Below are positions 53,691-63,711 of a stretch of DNA of 64,000 nucleotides, in pieces. The stretch is from the NCBI GenBank assembly GCA_963680875.1, contig OY804585.1, forward strand, positions 29,130,186 to 29,194,185. The letters run 5' to 3'. The notes under the pieces were generated by a model. It ran no database searches. It worked only from the letters and a program-made list of their open reading frames with translations, and was not told the DNA's origin. Made by a program: the position numbers and the translations under genes. The DNA comes from Bathymodiolus brooksi. Taxonomy: Eukaryota; Mollusca; Bivalvia; Mytilida; Modiolidae. Every line of letters starts with the position of its first letter. Positions within the stretch are counted from its first letter, which is position 1.

Positions 53691-54115
53691 AAAGCGAAGA
53701 AAAACAAAGCACAAACAGAACGCAATATATGTTGGACATCAATATACGCAAACAAGCACAAATAACGTAAATAATACATGAGCCCTACTACAAACAACTG
53801 GAGGTAAAGACGAATCGAACATCGTTTTATGCGGGTATTGTAACGGACATCACAGCACGGAACTCAGCACGTAAAGACACATAATAGGACAACACAAAAA
53901 GTTAAAAAGATAAGCAACACGGATCTAAACCCTCCCCTCCCCTCAAAAAAAAAATCGGTGGTGAACTCGGGTGTTCATGAATGGTTAGAAGTTTCTGCTT
54001 CTTATAAGGCACCAGCCGTGTTACTCATATATACAAAAAATCCGGTAAAGTCTTGGCAGTGATAGAGGAAAGAAAACATCTACGTAAAAAGTTAAAGATC
54101 CATTGTCATTGAAGA
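53691..54115 (-). repeat. Family E continuation
   Basis: Holds the single-copy form of the 49-bp unit (AACGTAAATAATACATGAGC at 53763) and, from 53870, the common D/E end: AAGATAAGCAACACGGATCT, GTGGTGAACTCGGGTGTTCA, TCTTGGCAGTGATAGAGG, CCATTGTCATTG. Confidence 0.6.
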
Positions 54116-54994
54116 TATGGATAGTTCGTAACTGTCAACCAGATTGTGATGACAACCGTAAACATTTTTTGTAGCGATGACTTCAACCTAGCAGCAACGT
54201 ACCCGTGTTTGTATAGCTAAACAAATGACAGATTTCAACTTATTGATGGAAGTTTTATTATTCACGACTTACTAACACGTACGAAAAAGGCTGTCCTAAG
54301 CTAGAGAAATCCAATATATAATTGCTAAGTTAAAATTACTATGTTAACTATGCTTGGCAATCTAATTAAGATTAGATGTTTGTGTTGTATCTGTTGTTTG
54401 CGATACACTAACATCTAACAACATCTTGTTTGAGGTCATGTCAGGGTTCATATTTTCAACCGACCAATCAACGACGAGCCTACTTTTTTAAATCGACTAC
54501 ACTCCAAAAACTGCTGTTCGATTAGTCAATGTATTTAACTGTGTTGCATAATTATAATTAGATGGTCAAAGAAAAATCAACAGTATGTTGTTTAATGTTA
54601 GTGTATTGCCAAAGAGAAAATGTAAAACAAGATACAACGAACATCTAATGTTAATTAGTCTATATGTTTTGAAGCATCTGTGTTTTCCTGTGGACATATC
54701 AACGTATCCAGTAAAATTGTACAAAGTAATATGATTGACTGTAGCAAAATATATATTGCAACACAAGTAAAATGGTATGAATAATTAAGCAGTCAGTATA
54801 TGTTTTCTGATGACGAGAACAAGTTTAAAAACAATACATCATATATGTAAAGCGTGGTGTGTAATGGTATTGAAAGGATATTTTGATCCCAAGAAGTAAA
54901 ATGAGAGAAAATGGACAAGATCGATAATTTTTACACTACTAACAAGCCACTGTACAATTATAACAGCTGTGAGTTTTTTTTTACGTGTCTTCCG
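54116..54994. other. No recognised feature
   Basis: AT-rich; a short stretch GACTTCAACCTAGCAGCAAC at 54178 echoes the reverse of 30380 (Penelope thumb region) and may be another scrap. Confidence 0.35.
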
Positions 54995-55165
54995 TTATTA
55001 ATCATCGTGATATATCCTCCAGAGCTGGAAGTTAAAGAGACCATCGATACAGCTTCGTCCGCATCATTTTTGGACTTGTACCTCGAATTTGACGACAGTG
55101 GTCAACTCAGTACTAAAATTTATGATAAACGGGACGACTTCAATTTTAAAATCATAAATTTTTCA
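54995..55165 (+). pseudogene. Penelope-like RT scrap
   Basis: VIYPPELEVKETIDTASSAS, FLDLYLEFDDSGQLSTKIYD and KRDDFNFKIINF match 44080-44235 almost perfectly. Both ends are broken; the right end meets a family D copy at about 55190. Confidence 0.8.
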
Positions 55166-55189
55166 ATCACGTGGTTTGTAAAAAAAGCT

Positions 55190-55415
55190 ACATGACGCAT
55201 GTCACGTGTATAGCAGGAACAGCTTAACTTTTCTGAGCACCTGAGTTCACCCTCTGTTTCTAGTGGGGTTTGTTTTGCTCGATCTTCAGATTTCTGTGTA
55301 TTGCTTAGTTTATCGTTGTTTGTCCTGTTGTCCCTGTTCCTTTGGCCATTGTGTTGTCTGTCCTTCTATTGACGGCTTCTGAATACCCCTTTGGTATCTT
55401 TAAGCTTTTCTTAGT
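55190..55415 (+). repeat. Dispersed repeat family D
   Basis: GCACCTGAGTTCACCCTCTG, CTCGATCTTCAGATTTCTGT, TTTGGCCATTGTGTTGTCTG, CTGAATACCCCTTTGGTATC. Confidence 0.65.
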
Positions 55416-55583
55416 TATATCGTGGCGTTGAGTTTTATAGATGGCGGAAACTGGAGTACCCGAATACAACGTATGTAATTGACAAACTTATATCACATAA
55501 AGTTGTATCGAGTATATCTCGCCAGTCCGTAGAGGTAATCAAATTGATTGCATTTGTAGATGTAAATCTAACTAACATACGAA
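55416..55583 (-). mobile_element. Degenerate SINE copy
   Basis: TTATATCGTGGCGTTGAGTT, GAGTACCCGAATACAACG, TATCACATAAAGTTGTATCG and TTTGTAGATGTAAATCTAAC. Confidence 0.55.
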
Positions 55584-55890
55584 TTAAAAAAAGGCACATT
55601 ACGGGATTTTTATGATGCTATATTATGAAAAGAAAGTTTAAACAGTGGTCAACAATTCCATCAGTATCAACAAAATGAACAATCGCATCTAACCTCAACA
55701 TATTGAACATAGAAAAAAACACTACATAAAACGTTAGAAATCCAAGTCCTGGTTCCCGACAGGCACAGGATGTAGCGGTGTTGAAACGATTAATGAAACT
55801 CTAACCACCTCTTGATAATTGGACCTCCAACGGCAATACAGATACATGTATGTATATATTGACTTATTAAATTATTTGGATTTCCAGTTT
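55584..55890. other. Weak dispersed repeat only
   Basis: AGTTTAAACAGTGGTCAACA at 55635 is the reverse of a block at 43415; nothing else identified. Confidence 0.35.
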
Positions 55891-55965
55891 TTAATGAGCA
55901 GCGAACCTGATAAAGGTTATTCCAGGAACGTGTCGTGCTCATTAACCTCGATATCGACCTTTTTG
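55891..55965 (+). ncRNA. Hammerhead-like motif with long stem I
   Basis: ATGAGCA (55894-55900) pairs fully with TGCTCAT (55936-55942), bracketing CTGATAA (55907-55913), AGGTTATTCCA, GGAAC and GTGTC. Two core bases deviate (CUGAUAA for CUGANGA, GGAAC for GAAAC). Confidence 0.45.
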
Positions 55966-56039
55966 TTCTCCATTTATATGTCATATTACATGGTAATGGA
56001 GATACACTCTCTCAATGCTGAGGCAAGTAAATGAACGTA

Positions 56040-56230
56040 TATTGTTGATTATTGTTTGTCCTTTTGTACTTTTACTTTTGGCCATTGTGTTGTCTGTTCT
56101 TCTTCGATTTACGGATTCTGATAACCTCTTTGGTATCTTCAAACTCTTCTTAGCATTGCCAAAGTATCTTCAAACTCTTCTTAGCATTGCCAAAGTATCT
56201 TCAAACTCTTCTTAGCATTGCCAAAGAATA
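56040..56230 (+). repeat. Family D with a 30-bp triplication
   Basis: CTTTTGGCCATTGTGTTGTC and CGATTTACGGATTCTGATAA lead to three units of AGTATCTTCAAACTCTTCTT plus AGCATTGCCAA. Confidence 0.75.
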
Positions 56231-56595
56231 TATACTTCCTGATGATTAAATCATAAAGGGTATTATAGAAATGTCTTATCACACCAAACTCTAACATTGA
56301 ACTTGACGTTAAAGGGAAATCATGGGAAAGTACTAATTAACTTCCTTCTAGATCTTGATAGCATGCTTTTATCAAACCCATTTACCAGTAACATATAAAA
56401 TTAGTATCAATAACGTTGGTATATTTGTTGGTTATTGGGAATATCTAAATTACATCGTGCCTCTGTAGGAGGAAGCATAATACATGTTGTTTCATCTTTC
56501 ATCAGATATTAAATGACAATGATTTGATCTGGAATCAAATATAATATACACTTCAAAATGCACGTCAGCTTTCACTGGTTGGTCTGGATCTAATA
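56231..56595. other. No recognised feature
   Basis: AT-rich; nothing identified. Confidence 0.35.
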
Positions 56596-56660
56596 ATAAT
56601 AATAATGAATCAGTTTCTTGGATAACTTTCATCAGGTACGCTCAAAGCCAAATACAATTT
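56596..56660 (-). ncRNA. Hammerhead-like motif, cleavage side lost
   Basis: Minus strand: GAGCGTACCTGATGAAAGTT (CUGAUGA at 56635-56629), then GAAAC (56617-56613). The GUC and stem I 3' strand are replaced by a (TAA)n microsatellite. Confidence 0.4.
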
Positions 56661-56786
56661 AAAATTCTAGCTCTGATAACAATTGCATGGAATTGAATCT
56701 ACTGTTCGGCAAATTTCCGTGATCCTATGGTGCATGCCGTAACGAGGACATAGTTGTTCGTTTGGTTTTTTGTTTGTTTGTTTGTT

Positions 56787-56998
56787 TGATGGTGTTTTAA
56801 CGCCACTTTCAACAATATATCAGTTTTATTGGAGGAGGCACCGGAGTGCCCGGAGAAATCCACCGACCTGTCGCAAGTCACTGACAAACTTTATCACATA
56901 ATGTTGTACACATCGCCCTGATGGAGATTCGAGCTCCTAACATCAGTGGTGATAGGCACTGATTGCAACTACCATACGATCACGACCATGACGACACC
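56787..56998 (-). mobile_element. SINE copy with small deletions
   Basis: GATGGTGTTTTAACGCCACT to CGATCACGACCATGACGACA; lacks the ATCGTGGCGGTCAG part. Confidence 0.7.
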
Positions 56999-57432
56999 TT
57001 GTTAGCTTGGTGATCTTATTTTATTCCAATTAATTAAAGTTAAACCCCGGAAAAAACCTTTTTGGTATATTACCTCACTGTCCTGGGGAATCGTAAATAT
57101 ATACTTGGGATACGCGACACATTAGGAAATTAAACAAGTGATAATTAAACAGTTCTCTATTCTTGAATTCCGAATTTGATTTTGACTAATATCTAATTAA
57201 GAATATAAAATAAACGATAGAGAATACCAAAGGGGCAATTATAATTATCATATTTTAATCTATATGATAGATTTTGATTGGATTAAATTAGTCATGTGAT
57301 AATAAAATAATTGAGATGTTTCACCAAAATTTGCGCTGCCGGGAAACAACCCTATTGTTCCCCACCGAACAACCCAATTTCCCCCCACAAGGGAGATAAC
57401 CTATAAAACATTGGCAAAAATATAATAAAACA
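56999..57432. other. Mostly unrecognised
   Basis: AATAAACGATAGAGAATACC at 57209 is a family E start. From 57330 the DNA becomes C/A-rich (CCCCACCGAACAACCC). Confidence 0.35.
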
Positions 57433-57541
57433 ATTACGGCCCTCTGTGTAGGGAAACATCCAGATTTGTCAACCCTCGGGGGGTTGTTTTCCCCCTCAGA
57501 TTTACAAATCTGGATGTTTCCCTACACAGAGGGGCCGTAAT
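57433..57541. repeat. Long hairpin, about 38-bp arms
   Basis: ATTACGGCCCTCTGTGTAGG on the left and, from the right, ATTACGGCCCCTCTGTGTAG; one-base length difference, otherwise matching through CATCCAGATTTGT. The loop is CAACCCTCGGGGGGTTG-rich. Confidence 0.9.
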
Positions 57542-58159
57542 CGTATAATGGACAATCCAGAGAAACTGACACCACTATTATATTACTATATTAGCGCTAT
57601 ACCAGTCTTACAGAACATCCAAACAATATTGTACGATGTTGCATTTATTTGACGACCTATGATTGAATAAAATCATTCCTAGAAATAACGATGAAGGCAG
57701 AGTCATATATGGAAATCTAGAGAATAAGATCAATACGCCTTACTGGCCAGTGGAAAATTCCATTCCTAAAAATAACGATAGAAGCAGACTGTAGCATTGT
57801 GTAATCTATTATTGCATAATTTGACCTCGACGCTGTGCGAGATAAAGAAATATTGTAATCGATAACTAAGACGACGTATTTGACCAGGCTCTCTATATGT
57901 GTATGTATTTTGATTTAGCATAATTAAACACAACTGCAAGAAAGATGATGATTTATATTTTCTTCTAAAATAACGTGCAGTTACGAAACGATGCAGACGG
58001 AAAATTACAGAAGGTCAGTGGGCGGTGCTTAATTTTGTGTATTGACCATTAAGTCTTTAGCCTTAGAACTTCCAAGAAAGTCCGTCAAACATAGTTCGTG
58101 GAAAAAACTTAGTTACTGTTTCAAGTTATAGATCAGCAACATCGCACACAAATGCTATT
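57542..58159. other. Short direct repeat only
   Basis: CATTCCTAGAAATAACGATG and CATTCCTAAAAATAACGATA occur about 95 bases apart (57673, 57761), each followed by AGCAGA-like sequence. Confidence 0.4.
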
Positions 58160-58282
58160 AGCTCCCGTGACCGACTATGGTTATTTAGACGGTAAGTAAA
58201 TAGTTGAAGGGTTCGCGCTGGAGCAGTCACCTTTCAACGATTTACTGACCGTCTAAATAACGACAGACGGTCACTAGGGAGC
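58160..58282. repeat. Long imperfect hairpin
   Basis: AGCTCCCGTGACCG and GTTATTTAGACGGTAAGTAA on the left face TTACTGACCGTCTAAATAAC and CGGTCACTAGGGAGCT on the right around GGGTTCGCGCTGGAGCAG. Confidence 0.85.
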
Positions 58283-58301
58283 TTATAACTTATAATGTAG
58301 A

Positions 58302-58853
58302 CATAATACGCTTGTTTCGAATCATTTCCATTCCGTCAAAAACTTTTTATTTTTGTCTGCCAATCCACGTGATTTTGATGGAATGTAAGGCACTGGACTT
58401 GCGGTGTCAATGTACACAACGAAAACTCCAATCGATAAGTGGCGTTTTAACGTTACTCAACTTAAAGATTTTTTTTTACATTTTCTGTAAATGACAGATA
58501 TCAGTTAAATTATTTTATTTGTATCAAAGACTTCAATACACAGACAATTACTTCTTTAAAATTAAATTTACTTTATTTCTTTATTTACTGCTGTCAACAT
58601 CATGAAAGGAAAACGACCTGTTTTGATATATTTCTGTAATCAGACAGACAGTGGGCTACCGAACCTCGGTATTTACTCAGCCGTTTTCATATTACAATTA
58701 CTTATATCTACCGCATCTATGACTATGATATGTTGACGTTGTCACAGTAATAGCTTAAACACCGGAAGTAGTCTGCCTAACATTTCAGACGTCAAAACAC
58801 GAAAAAGACGGAACATGATCGAAATTGACACGATTCGAAACAAGCGTATTATG
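58302..58853. repeat. 22-bp inverted repeats bounding 552 bp
   Basis: CATAATACGCTTGTTTCGAA plus TC at 58302-58323 is exactly inverted at 58832-58853. Outside it, AGGGAGCTT (58276) and AAGCTCCATAGTG (58904) are also inverted with a mismatch, so the symmetry extends to about 58270-58920. No ORF inside. Confidence 0.7.
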
Positions 58854-59107
58854 ACCCTTGTTGTGATCAGCGTGTACGTGTTAATTCATAAGAATTCATT
58901 TGCAAGCTCCATAGTGTTAAGAGATTTGCCTTTACTTTCATCATGAAAGAACTATTCAGTAATATATCTAAATAATTAGAAAACTTCATTATAGATGGAA
59001 TATATTTTTAGTGAAAATTAAGCCTAAATCTAATTAAACGTGAAACTATCTTCATCGGTATTTTTCTCACAGGAGAAAAAAGTTGCATGACGGCATCATT
59101 TCATTAA
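58854..59107. other. No recognised feature
   Basis: Flank of the inverted repeat; nothing identified. Confidence 0.3.
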
Positions 59108-59250
59108 ACGGGGGTGATACATATCGAACTAATTTAACCCCGCCACTTTTTATTGAAGTGCCTGTATTAGGACAGGGATGATTCATGTATATATGTATTA
59201 GGAATCTCAATTTTACCTCTGTTACTATAATTTTCCGCTTAGAATTTGGA
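59108..59250 (+). repeat. Dispersed repeat family G
   Basis: AATTTAACCCCGCCACTTTT, GAAGTGCCTGTATTAGGACA, TTTACCTCTGTTACTATAAT and GAATTTGGATTTGG. Confidence 0.6.
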
Positions 59251-59254
59251 TTTG

Positions 59255-59495
59255 GGTTTATGGTGTTTATCGCCAGTTTCAACAATAAATCAGCCATATC
59301 GTAGCGATCAATTTTTATTGTAGGAGGAAATCGGAGTACCTGGAGAAAGCCACCGACCTAACACTGACAAACTTTATCACATAGTGTTGTATCAAGTCCA
59401 CCTCGCCATGAACGGGGTTCGAACTCACAACTTTAGTGGTGATAGACACTGATTGCACAGGTAGTTGTAAATCCAACCACGACCACGACGGCACC
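59255..59495 (-). mobile_element. SINE copy
   Basis: From GGGTTTATGGTGTTTATCGC to AACCACGACCACGACGGCAC; B box well kept (GGGTTCGAACTCACAAC reversed). Confidence 0.75.
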
Positions 59496-60041
59496 CGATT
59501 ATACTTTGTAATGAAGTTGTAGTATGCTATTTTTTAAATAAAGATACTTTTAGGTGTTTCTACTTCTTGAATAATGTTTTGATGATTTACAATACAATAA
59601 GTAAATGAATAAATACAACAAAATGAACAAATCTCAACAATCAAATTTAAATATCACGTGTGTACTGAAATATTGAAATACGTAGTTCATTTTGTTCTGA
59701 CATTAATTTGATGCAACTCACAAAACATTGTATTTACTAATAAAATCTTCCATAAAAACAAAAACTATATCAAATAAACAGAAGGCACATGAAATTAACT
59801 TTAATTATATATATATATTAATGTTTAATGAACATTAACAGTTGTATTTCTTTATGACAAAACACCCGTCTTACGCGATTCTTTTTATATTATGTTTATA
59901 GCCCCATAATATAGGATTAAATATATCTTTTTCATAAATATATTTGGCGCCAGTGGTTTATTAGTATCATTCCTGATTTTTGTGGGAATGCCTGTTTTCT
60001 GATCCTTTGTTCTTTCGTTCTGCTATAAATTCTAATAAAAT
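59496..60041. other. No recognised feature
   Basis: AT-rich; nothing identified. Confidence 0.4.
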
Positions 60042-60118
60042 CGTAGATATCTAAATTAGTGCGCATGACGCGTTTCTGGAATAACATTCATCAGTTATGC
60101 TAAAAGTCAAAAGATTAG
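60042..60118 (-). ncRNA. Hammerhead ribozyme-like motif, core boxes intact
   Basis: Minus strand: GCAUAA, CUGAUGA (60094-60088), AUGUUAUUCCA, GAAAC (60076-60072), GC, GUC (60069-60067), AUGCGCAC. GCAU pairs with AUGC as stem I, compensating the GCAC/GUGU pairing of the copy at 20.87 kb. Confidence 0.5.
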
Positions 60119-60290
60119 CGGGGTTGGTGTTACTCAATCTTTAGTGTTCTGTGTAGTGTTTTGTAGATCGTTGTTTCTCCCTTTGTCCTATTTCTGTTTA
60201 CCATTGTATTGTCTGTCCCTTTTCGATTTACGGATTCTGATTACCCCATTGGTATCTTCAAACTCTTTTAGACGGATTTTAAGATAAAAT
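60119..60290 (+). repeat. Dispersed repeat family D
   Basis: CTCAATCTTTAGTGTTCTGT, GTAGATCGTTGTTTCTCCCT, CGATTTACGGATTCTGATTA. Confidence 0.65.
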
Positions 60291-60561
60291 TTGGTATTGT
60301 TTTATTTATTGAAATGCAACAATACTTTTTTCAAATTTAAATGTCTAAATTAAAATAAAAAAAACCAAAACTTGCAGACCCATAATTAGCAGTCGGTCCG
60401 TTGGTAGCCTGTTAAAACGGAGCAATTTACATTGTACTTGCAGCAATCAGAACATCATTCTATAAGCCAATCTCAGTTCCAGACTTTAATCTACAATCCG
60501 ATGTATTGTTTGTAAACTTAATTCATCATCAATATAGGTGAAATACTTGTTCAGTATTTAA
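60291..60561. other. No recognised feature
   Basis: AT-rich; nothing identified. Confidence 0.3.
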
Positions 60562-60654
60562 TATACCATGGATCTTACGAATTAACTTATTTAAACCAAC
60601 GAATCCGAAGGATGAGTTGGTTTAAATAAGTTCATGAGTAAGATCCATGGTATA
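60562..60654. repeat. Long hairpin with CCTTCGG apex on the minus strand
   Basis: TATACCATGGATCTTAC and AACTTATTTAAACCAAC on the left face GTTGGTTTAAATAAGTT and GTAAGATCCATGGTATA on the right. The loop GAATCCGAAGGATG is CATCCTTCGGATTC reversed. Confidence 0.9.
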
Positions 60655-60702
60655 TATGGTTTGTAACAGAAATCAATATTGGGTGCTTTCGTCGAGGTCC
60701 GC

Positions 60703-60748
60703 AAAATCATGGAATAACATCAAGATCTTGATGTTATTCCATGATTTT
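60703..60748. repeat. Perfect 46-bp palindrome
   Basis: AAAATCATGGAATAACATCA then AGATCT-centred symmetry; all 23 pairs match and there is no loop. Confidence 0.95.
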
Positions 60749-61195
60749 CATGTTAGAACATGGTTTGTAAAAAGTTCACTATTTTTAAGTTGATTAGTGC
60801 ATAAAAACATCAAAGGAAGAATGCGTATTTATGTTACAACTTGACGTTAAACAACAATTAAGTAATCAACTGAACATAATATATTTGTATATTGTTGTAA
60901 GTAGAAGGAGGCCAATGATGTTAATTTGCTACAAGACCACACCAGCTTGTTTAAGATACAAGTACGTGTTCGAGGTGATTTACATTGATAAAACAATCAT
61001 CTGAGCGGAGTAAAAGACATTAGAAAACAGGTTTATATGAACGTTGCCAGAGAGAATGCGTTGAAATGTAAATTATTTATTATCTACTGATTAAACCAAC
61101 AACTCTACATGGAATTGAATTATATTATATTATTATCAGTCATAGATTTACATTCATAAAACTAGTCAAATAGAAAACCAAAGATATAACACTAC
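60749..61195. other. No recognised feature
   Basis: CATGGTTTGTAA flanks the palindrome region at 60760 and resembles GGTATATATGGTTTGTAA at 60650. Otherwise AT-rich. Confidence 0.35.
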
Positions 61196-61345
61196 CGGAG
61201 TACATGTACTTCTAAAATTAAATAGAAAAATTGTATTTCAAAGCAGAAGCGAATTCGATAACCTTAGCACACATATACATGACCGTTCACTTTCCTGGCT
61301 TGGTACAGACACTTCGAAAACATATTGGCGGGGTCAATCTAGTTA
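61196..61345 (-). repeat. Family G, reverse-strand copy
   Basis: TTAAATAGAAAAATTGTATT, CTGGCTTGGTACAGACACTT and GGCGGGGTCAATCTAG in reverse order. Confidence 0.5.
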
Positions 61346-61367
61346 TATAAACCAAACCTCACATTTT

Positions 61368-61580
61368 GTGACGGGTTCCACATGTGAAGCAGGAATTGCT
61401 TATTCTTCTGGAGCACCTGGGTTCACCCCCGGTTTTAAGTGGGGTTCGTGTTGCTCGTAATTTACAGTGTCGTATTTTGTAGATCATTGTTTATCCTTTT
61501 ACTTTTGGTCATTGTATTATCTGTCGTTCTTTGATTTACGGCTTCTGATTGCAACATTTGTATCTTCAATTAGTACAATG
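61368..61580 (+). repeat. Dispersed repeat family D
   Basis: CACATGTGAAGCAGGAATTG, GAGCACCTGGGTTCACCCCC, GTAGATCATTGTTTATCCTT, TGATTTACGGCTTCTGATTG. Confidence 0.65.
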
Positions 61581-61750
61581 ATCTAAGATCAATAATGATT
61601 TTGTGTTCATGCTGAGTCTTAAATATGTTAATCAATTAGAGTATACATTTATATCTGGTAGGACCCTTTAATCCTACTCGAATATCATGTTTTTTTTTAG
61701 AGAACTCCAGTTGAGTATACTGTTATTTTTATGTGTTTAGGTATATTTAA

Positions 61751-61908
61751 GAAATAAATAATGGAAGCCAGAATGTTTTGAGAGTTTTAACATGGATTGG
61801 CGGATATTAGTATTCTATTCCGAGCCAGAAACGAGAGATAACATTTACTAATATACGCCAATCCATGTTATAGCTCAAAACACATTCTGGTTTCCATGAT
61901 TTATTTCG
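61751..61908. repeat. Long hairpin element, copy 1
   Basis: GAAATAAATAATGGAAGCCA and AACATGGATTGGCG pair with CGCCAATCCATGTTA and CCATGATTTATTTC; the apex is TATTCCGAGCCAGAAACG. The flank TTTCGATTCTGATATG is shared with copy 2 at 62162. Confidence 0.8.
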
Positions 61909-62161
61909 ATTCTGATATGTCTAAGAGTACAAATACGGTAGTATACTTTGATTGAAAGACGATAATTTATATTTACATTTGCGGTAAATGTCGCACACAA
62001 TTTATGCTGCCAATGGAAAAGTCAGTCACATTCACCGGCGCATGTGCTAATGAGATTATACCGAATGGATAACTCGTTCGTTTGTTAACAAAGCGAAAGA
62101 AGGAGGTTATGTTAGAATTCCATGTTTATCATGTTCTCTTTGTTTAAGTGTTTATACTTAA
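61909..62161. other. Spacer between the two hairpins
   Basis: Not repeated after the second hairpin; ends GTTTAAGTGTTTATACTTAA, like the stretch before copy 1. Confidence 0.35.
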
Positions 62162-62323
62162 GAAATAATTCATGGCAGGAATAGAGTTGTGCAAATTTAC
62201 ACATGGGCTGGACCTTAATATTCGAATTTTACCCCGAGCGTTAGCGAGGGGTAAAATCTAAGAATATAAAGGCCCAGCCCAAGTGTAAATTTGCACAACT
62301 CTATGCCTGCCATGAATTATTTC
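62162..62323. repeat. Long hairpin element, copy 2
   Basis: GAAATAATTCATGGCAGG, AGAGTTGTGCAAATTTACAC pair with GTGTAAATTTGCACAACTCT and CCTGCCATGAATTATTTC. Apex ACCCCGAGCGTTAGCGAGGG. Arms match each other better than they match copy 1. Confidence 0.85.
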
Positions 62324-63711
62324 GATTCTAATAGGACAAATACGGTAATTTTTAACCATTCGTGAACTGTATACACACGGCATTTGGTGGCTGTTCCATT
62401 TACCTCCTTCGGAAATTTTGAATTGATTTTGAATTATTTGTATTTGAACGAGATATTTTAAAACAAAGATGTGGATGTTAACATGAAAAACATATTTATT
62501 GTGTATTTTCCAACATAGATTCGATTGAACAATTCCTGCGTAAAAATATTTAAAAAAAAGTCGGAGTTCATTCGTTCATCATTTCGGGCGCTAACAAGAT
62601 GGCGGAACGGAGTTGTCAAACATAATATCGAACACTTGAACAGTTGTTAATAATCGACAATTATTGTTAGATATGGAATAAAAAAGCTTGTATTGTTGAC
62701 ATAATAAAAAATTCCGGAAAAAATACTTAAGACAACCTTCTATCGACTTTGACTTTTGTAATATATCATCATCCTGTGACGTTGTTTACAAGGGACGCTG
62801 ATTGACACAAGCTGGTTACTGATTTATTTTACGATTTTGTGAGCATTTTACTTGTTTGAGTAGCAAAATTCAAAATGCCATCAAATTGGAAAATATCAGT
62901 AACTTAATCACATCACCGTCTAGTTATCAATGTATACGTAGGAACAAGGTTAGTGGCATAGTGCATTTTGTTATTCATGGCCGACACATATCAATGGAAT
63001 GTATGTGTGCGTACTGGGGATCCCCAAATGTAAATTTTCAAAACAGATGATAAAAAAATACTTAGTTACAGAATATTTATTTATAACTGAGGGGGAATTT
63101 TTATTTTAAGGACTTTAAAAATACGTTATATGCCGGTGTTTTGTTTTTTTACACTCGGTCGTCACGGTAATTTCACAGCGGGAGTCACAATGGAACAGCC
63201 AGATTTGTTGTGTACTGCACTTGCGCTAAATATAGAGTTGTTGAGTATTATCATGTGTGCCGTTTTATAGACGTCATATTAGAATTTCTGTTTTTAGATA
63301 AGAATGCAACCAGACAGAATAATTAGTTGCTCATTTGAAGCTACTGATTGTTGTCTTTAACGTAGCAGTCTCCAAGCAATACATTAAAGTATGCATTTCC
63401 TTGGTATTTGGAAGACCATTATTAGAGAGAACAGTACAAGTATCACAGCAGGATAGACACACTTTTATTAATAAAACAATATTTCTTTTTCAAATTAGTG
63501 GATGAAATCGAGGTACCTGCATAACCAGCAAAAGAACATTGATTTTTATTTTCTAAGTTACCTCGTGATAGGTTGAGAATAAATTTAGCGAGGATACTAA
63601 TTACATAGGTAGATGTAAAGCCAACTATATGAGATAAGAACTAATAAGCTATGAATATATGACCGTCTGCACGAGATGTCAAAGGAGTAACCAGGAGCTA
63701 TTCATCGAAGA
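62324..63711. other. Largely unrecognised; possible promoter-like spot
   Basis: AACAAGATGGCGGAACGGAG at 62594 contains AAGATGGCGG, the core of animal YY1-type promoter elements. A TTG-started frame from 62856 runs into AACAAGGTTAGTGG, a passable donor. A very diverged SINE-like stretch (reverse) may lie at 63495-63640. None is firm. Confidence 0.3.

Noticed and set aside
53062..53751. 229-codon ORF with LPLSLDCPFLIAPSVFSNVY repeats
   Set aside because: Translation of the 60-bp tandem array of repeat family E; no start context and no domain.
54808..54824. Additional hammerhead at CTGATGACGAGAACAAG
   Set aside because: No GAAAC box or cleavage triplet at the required spacing.
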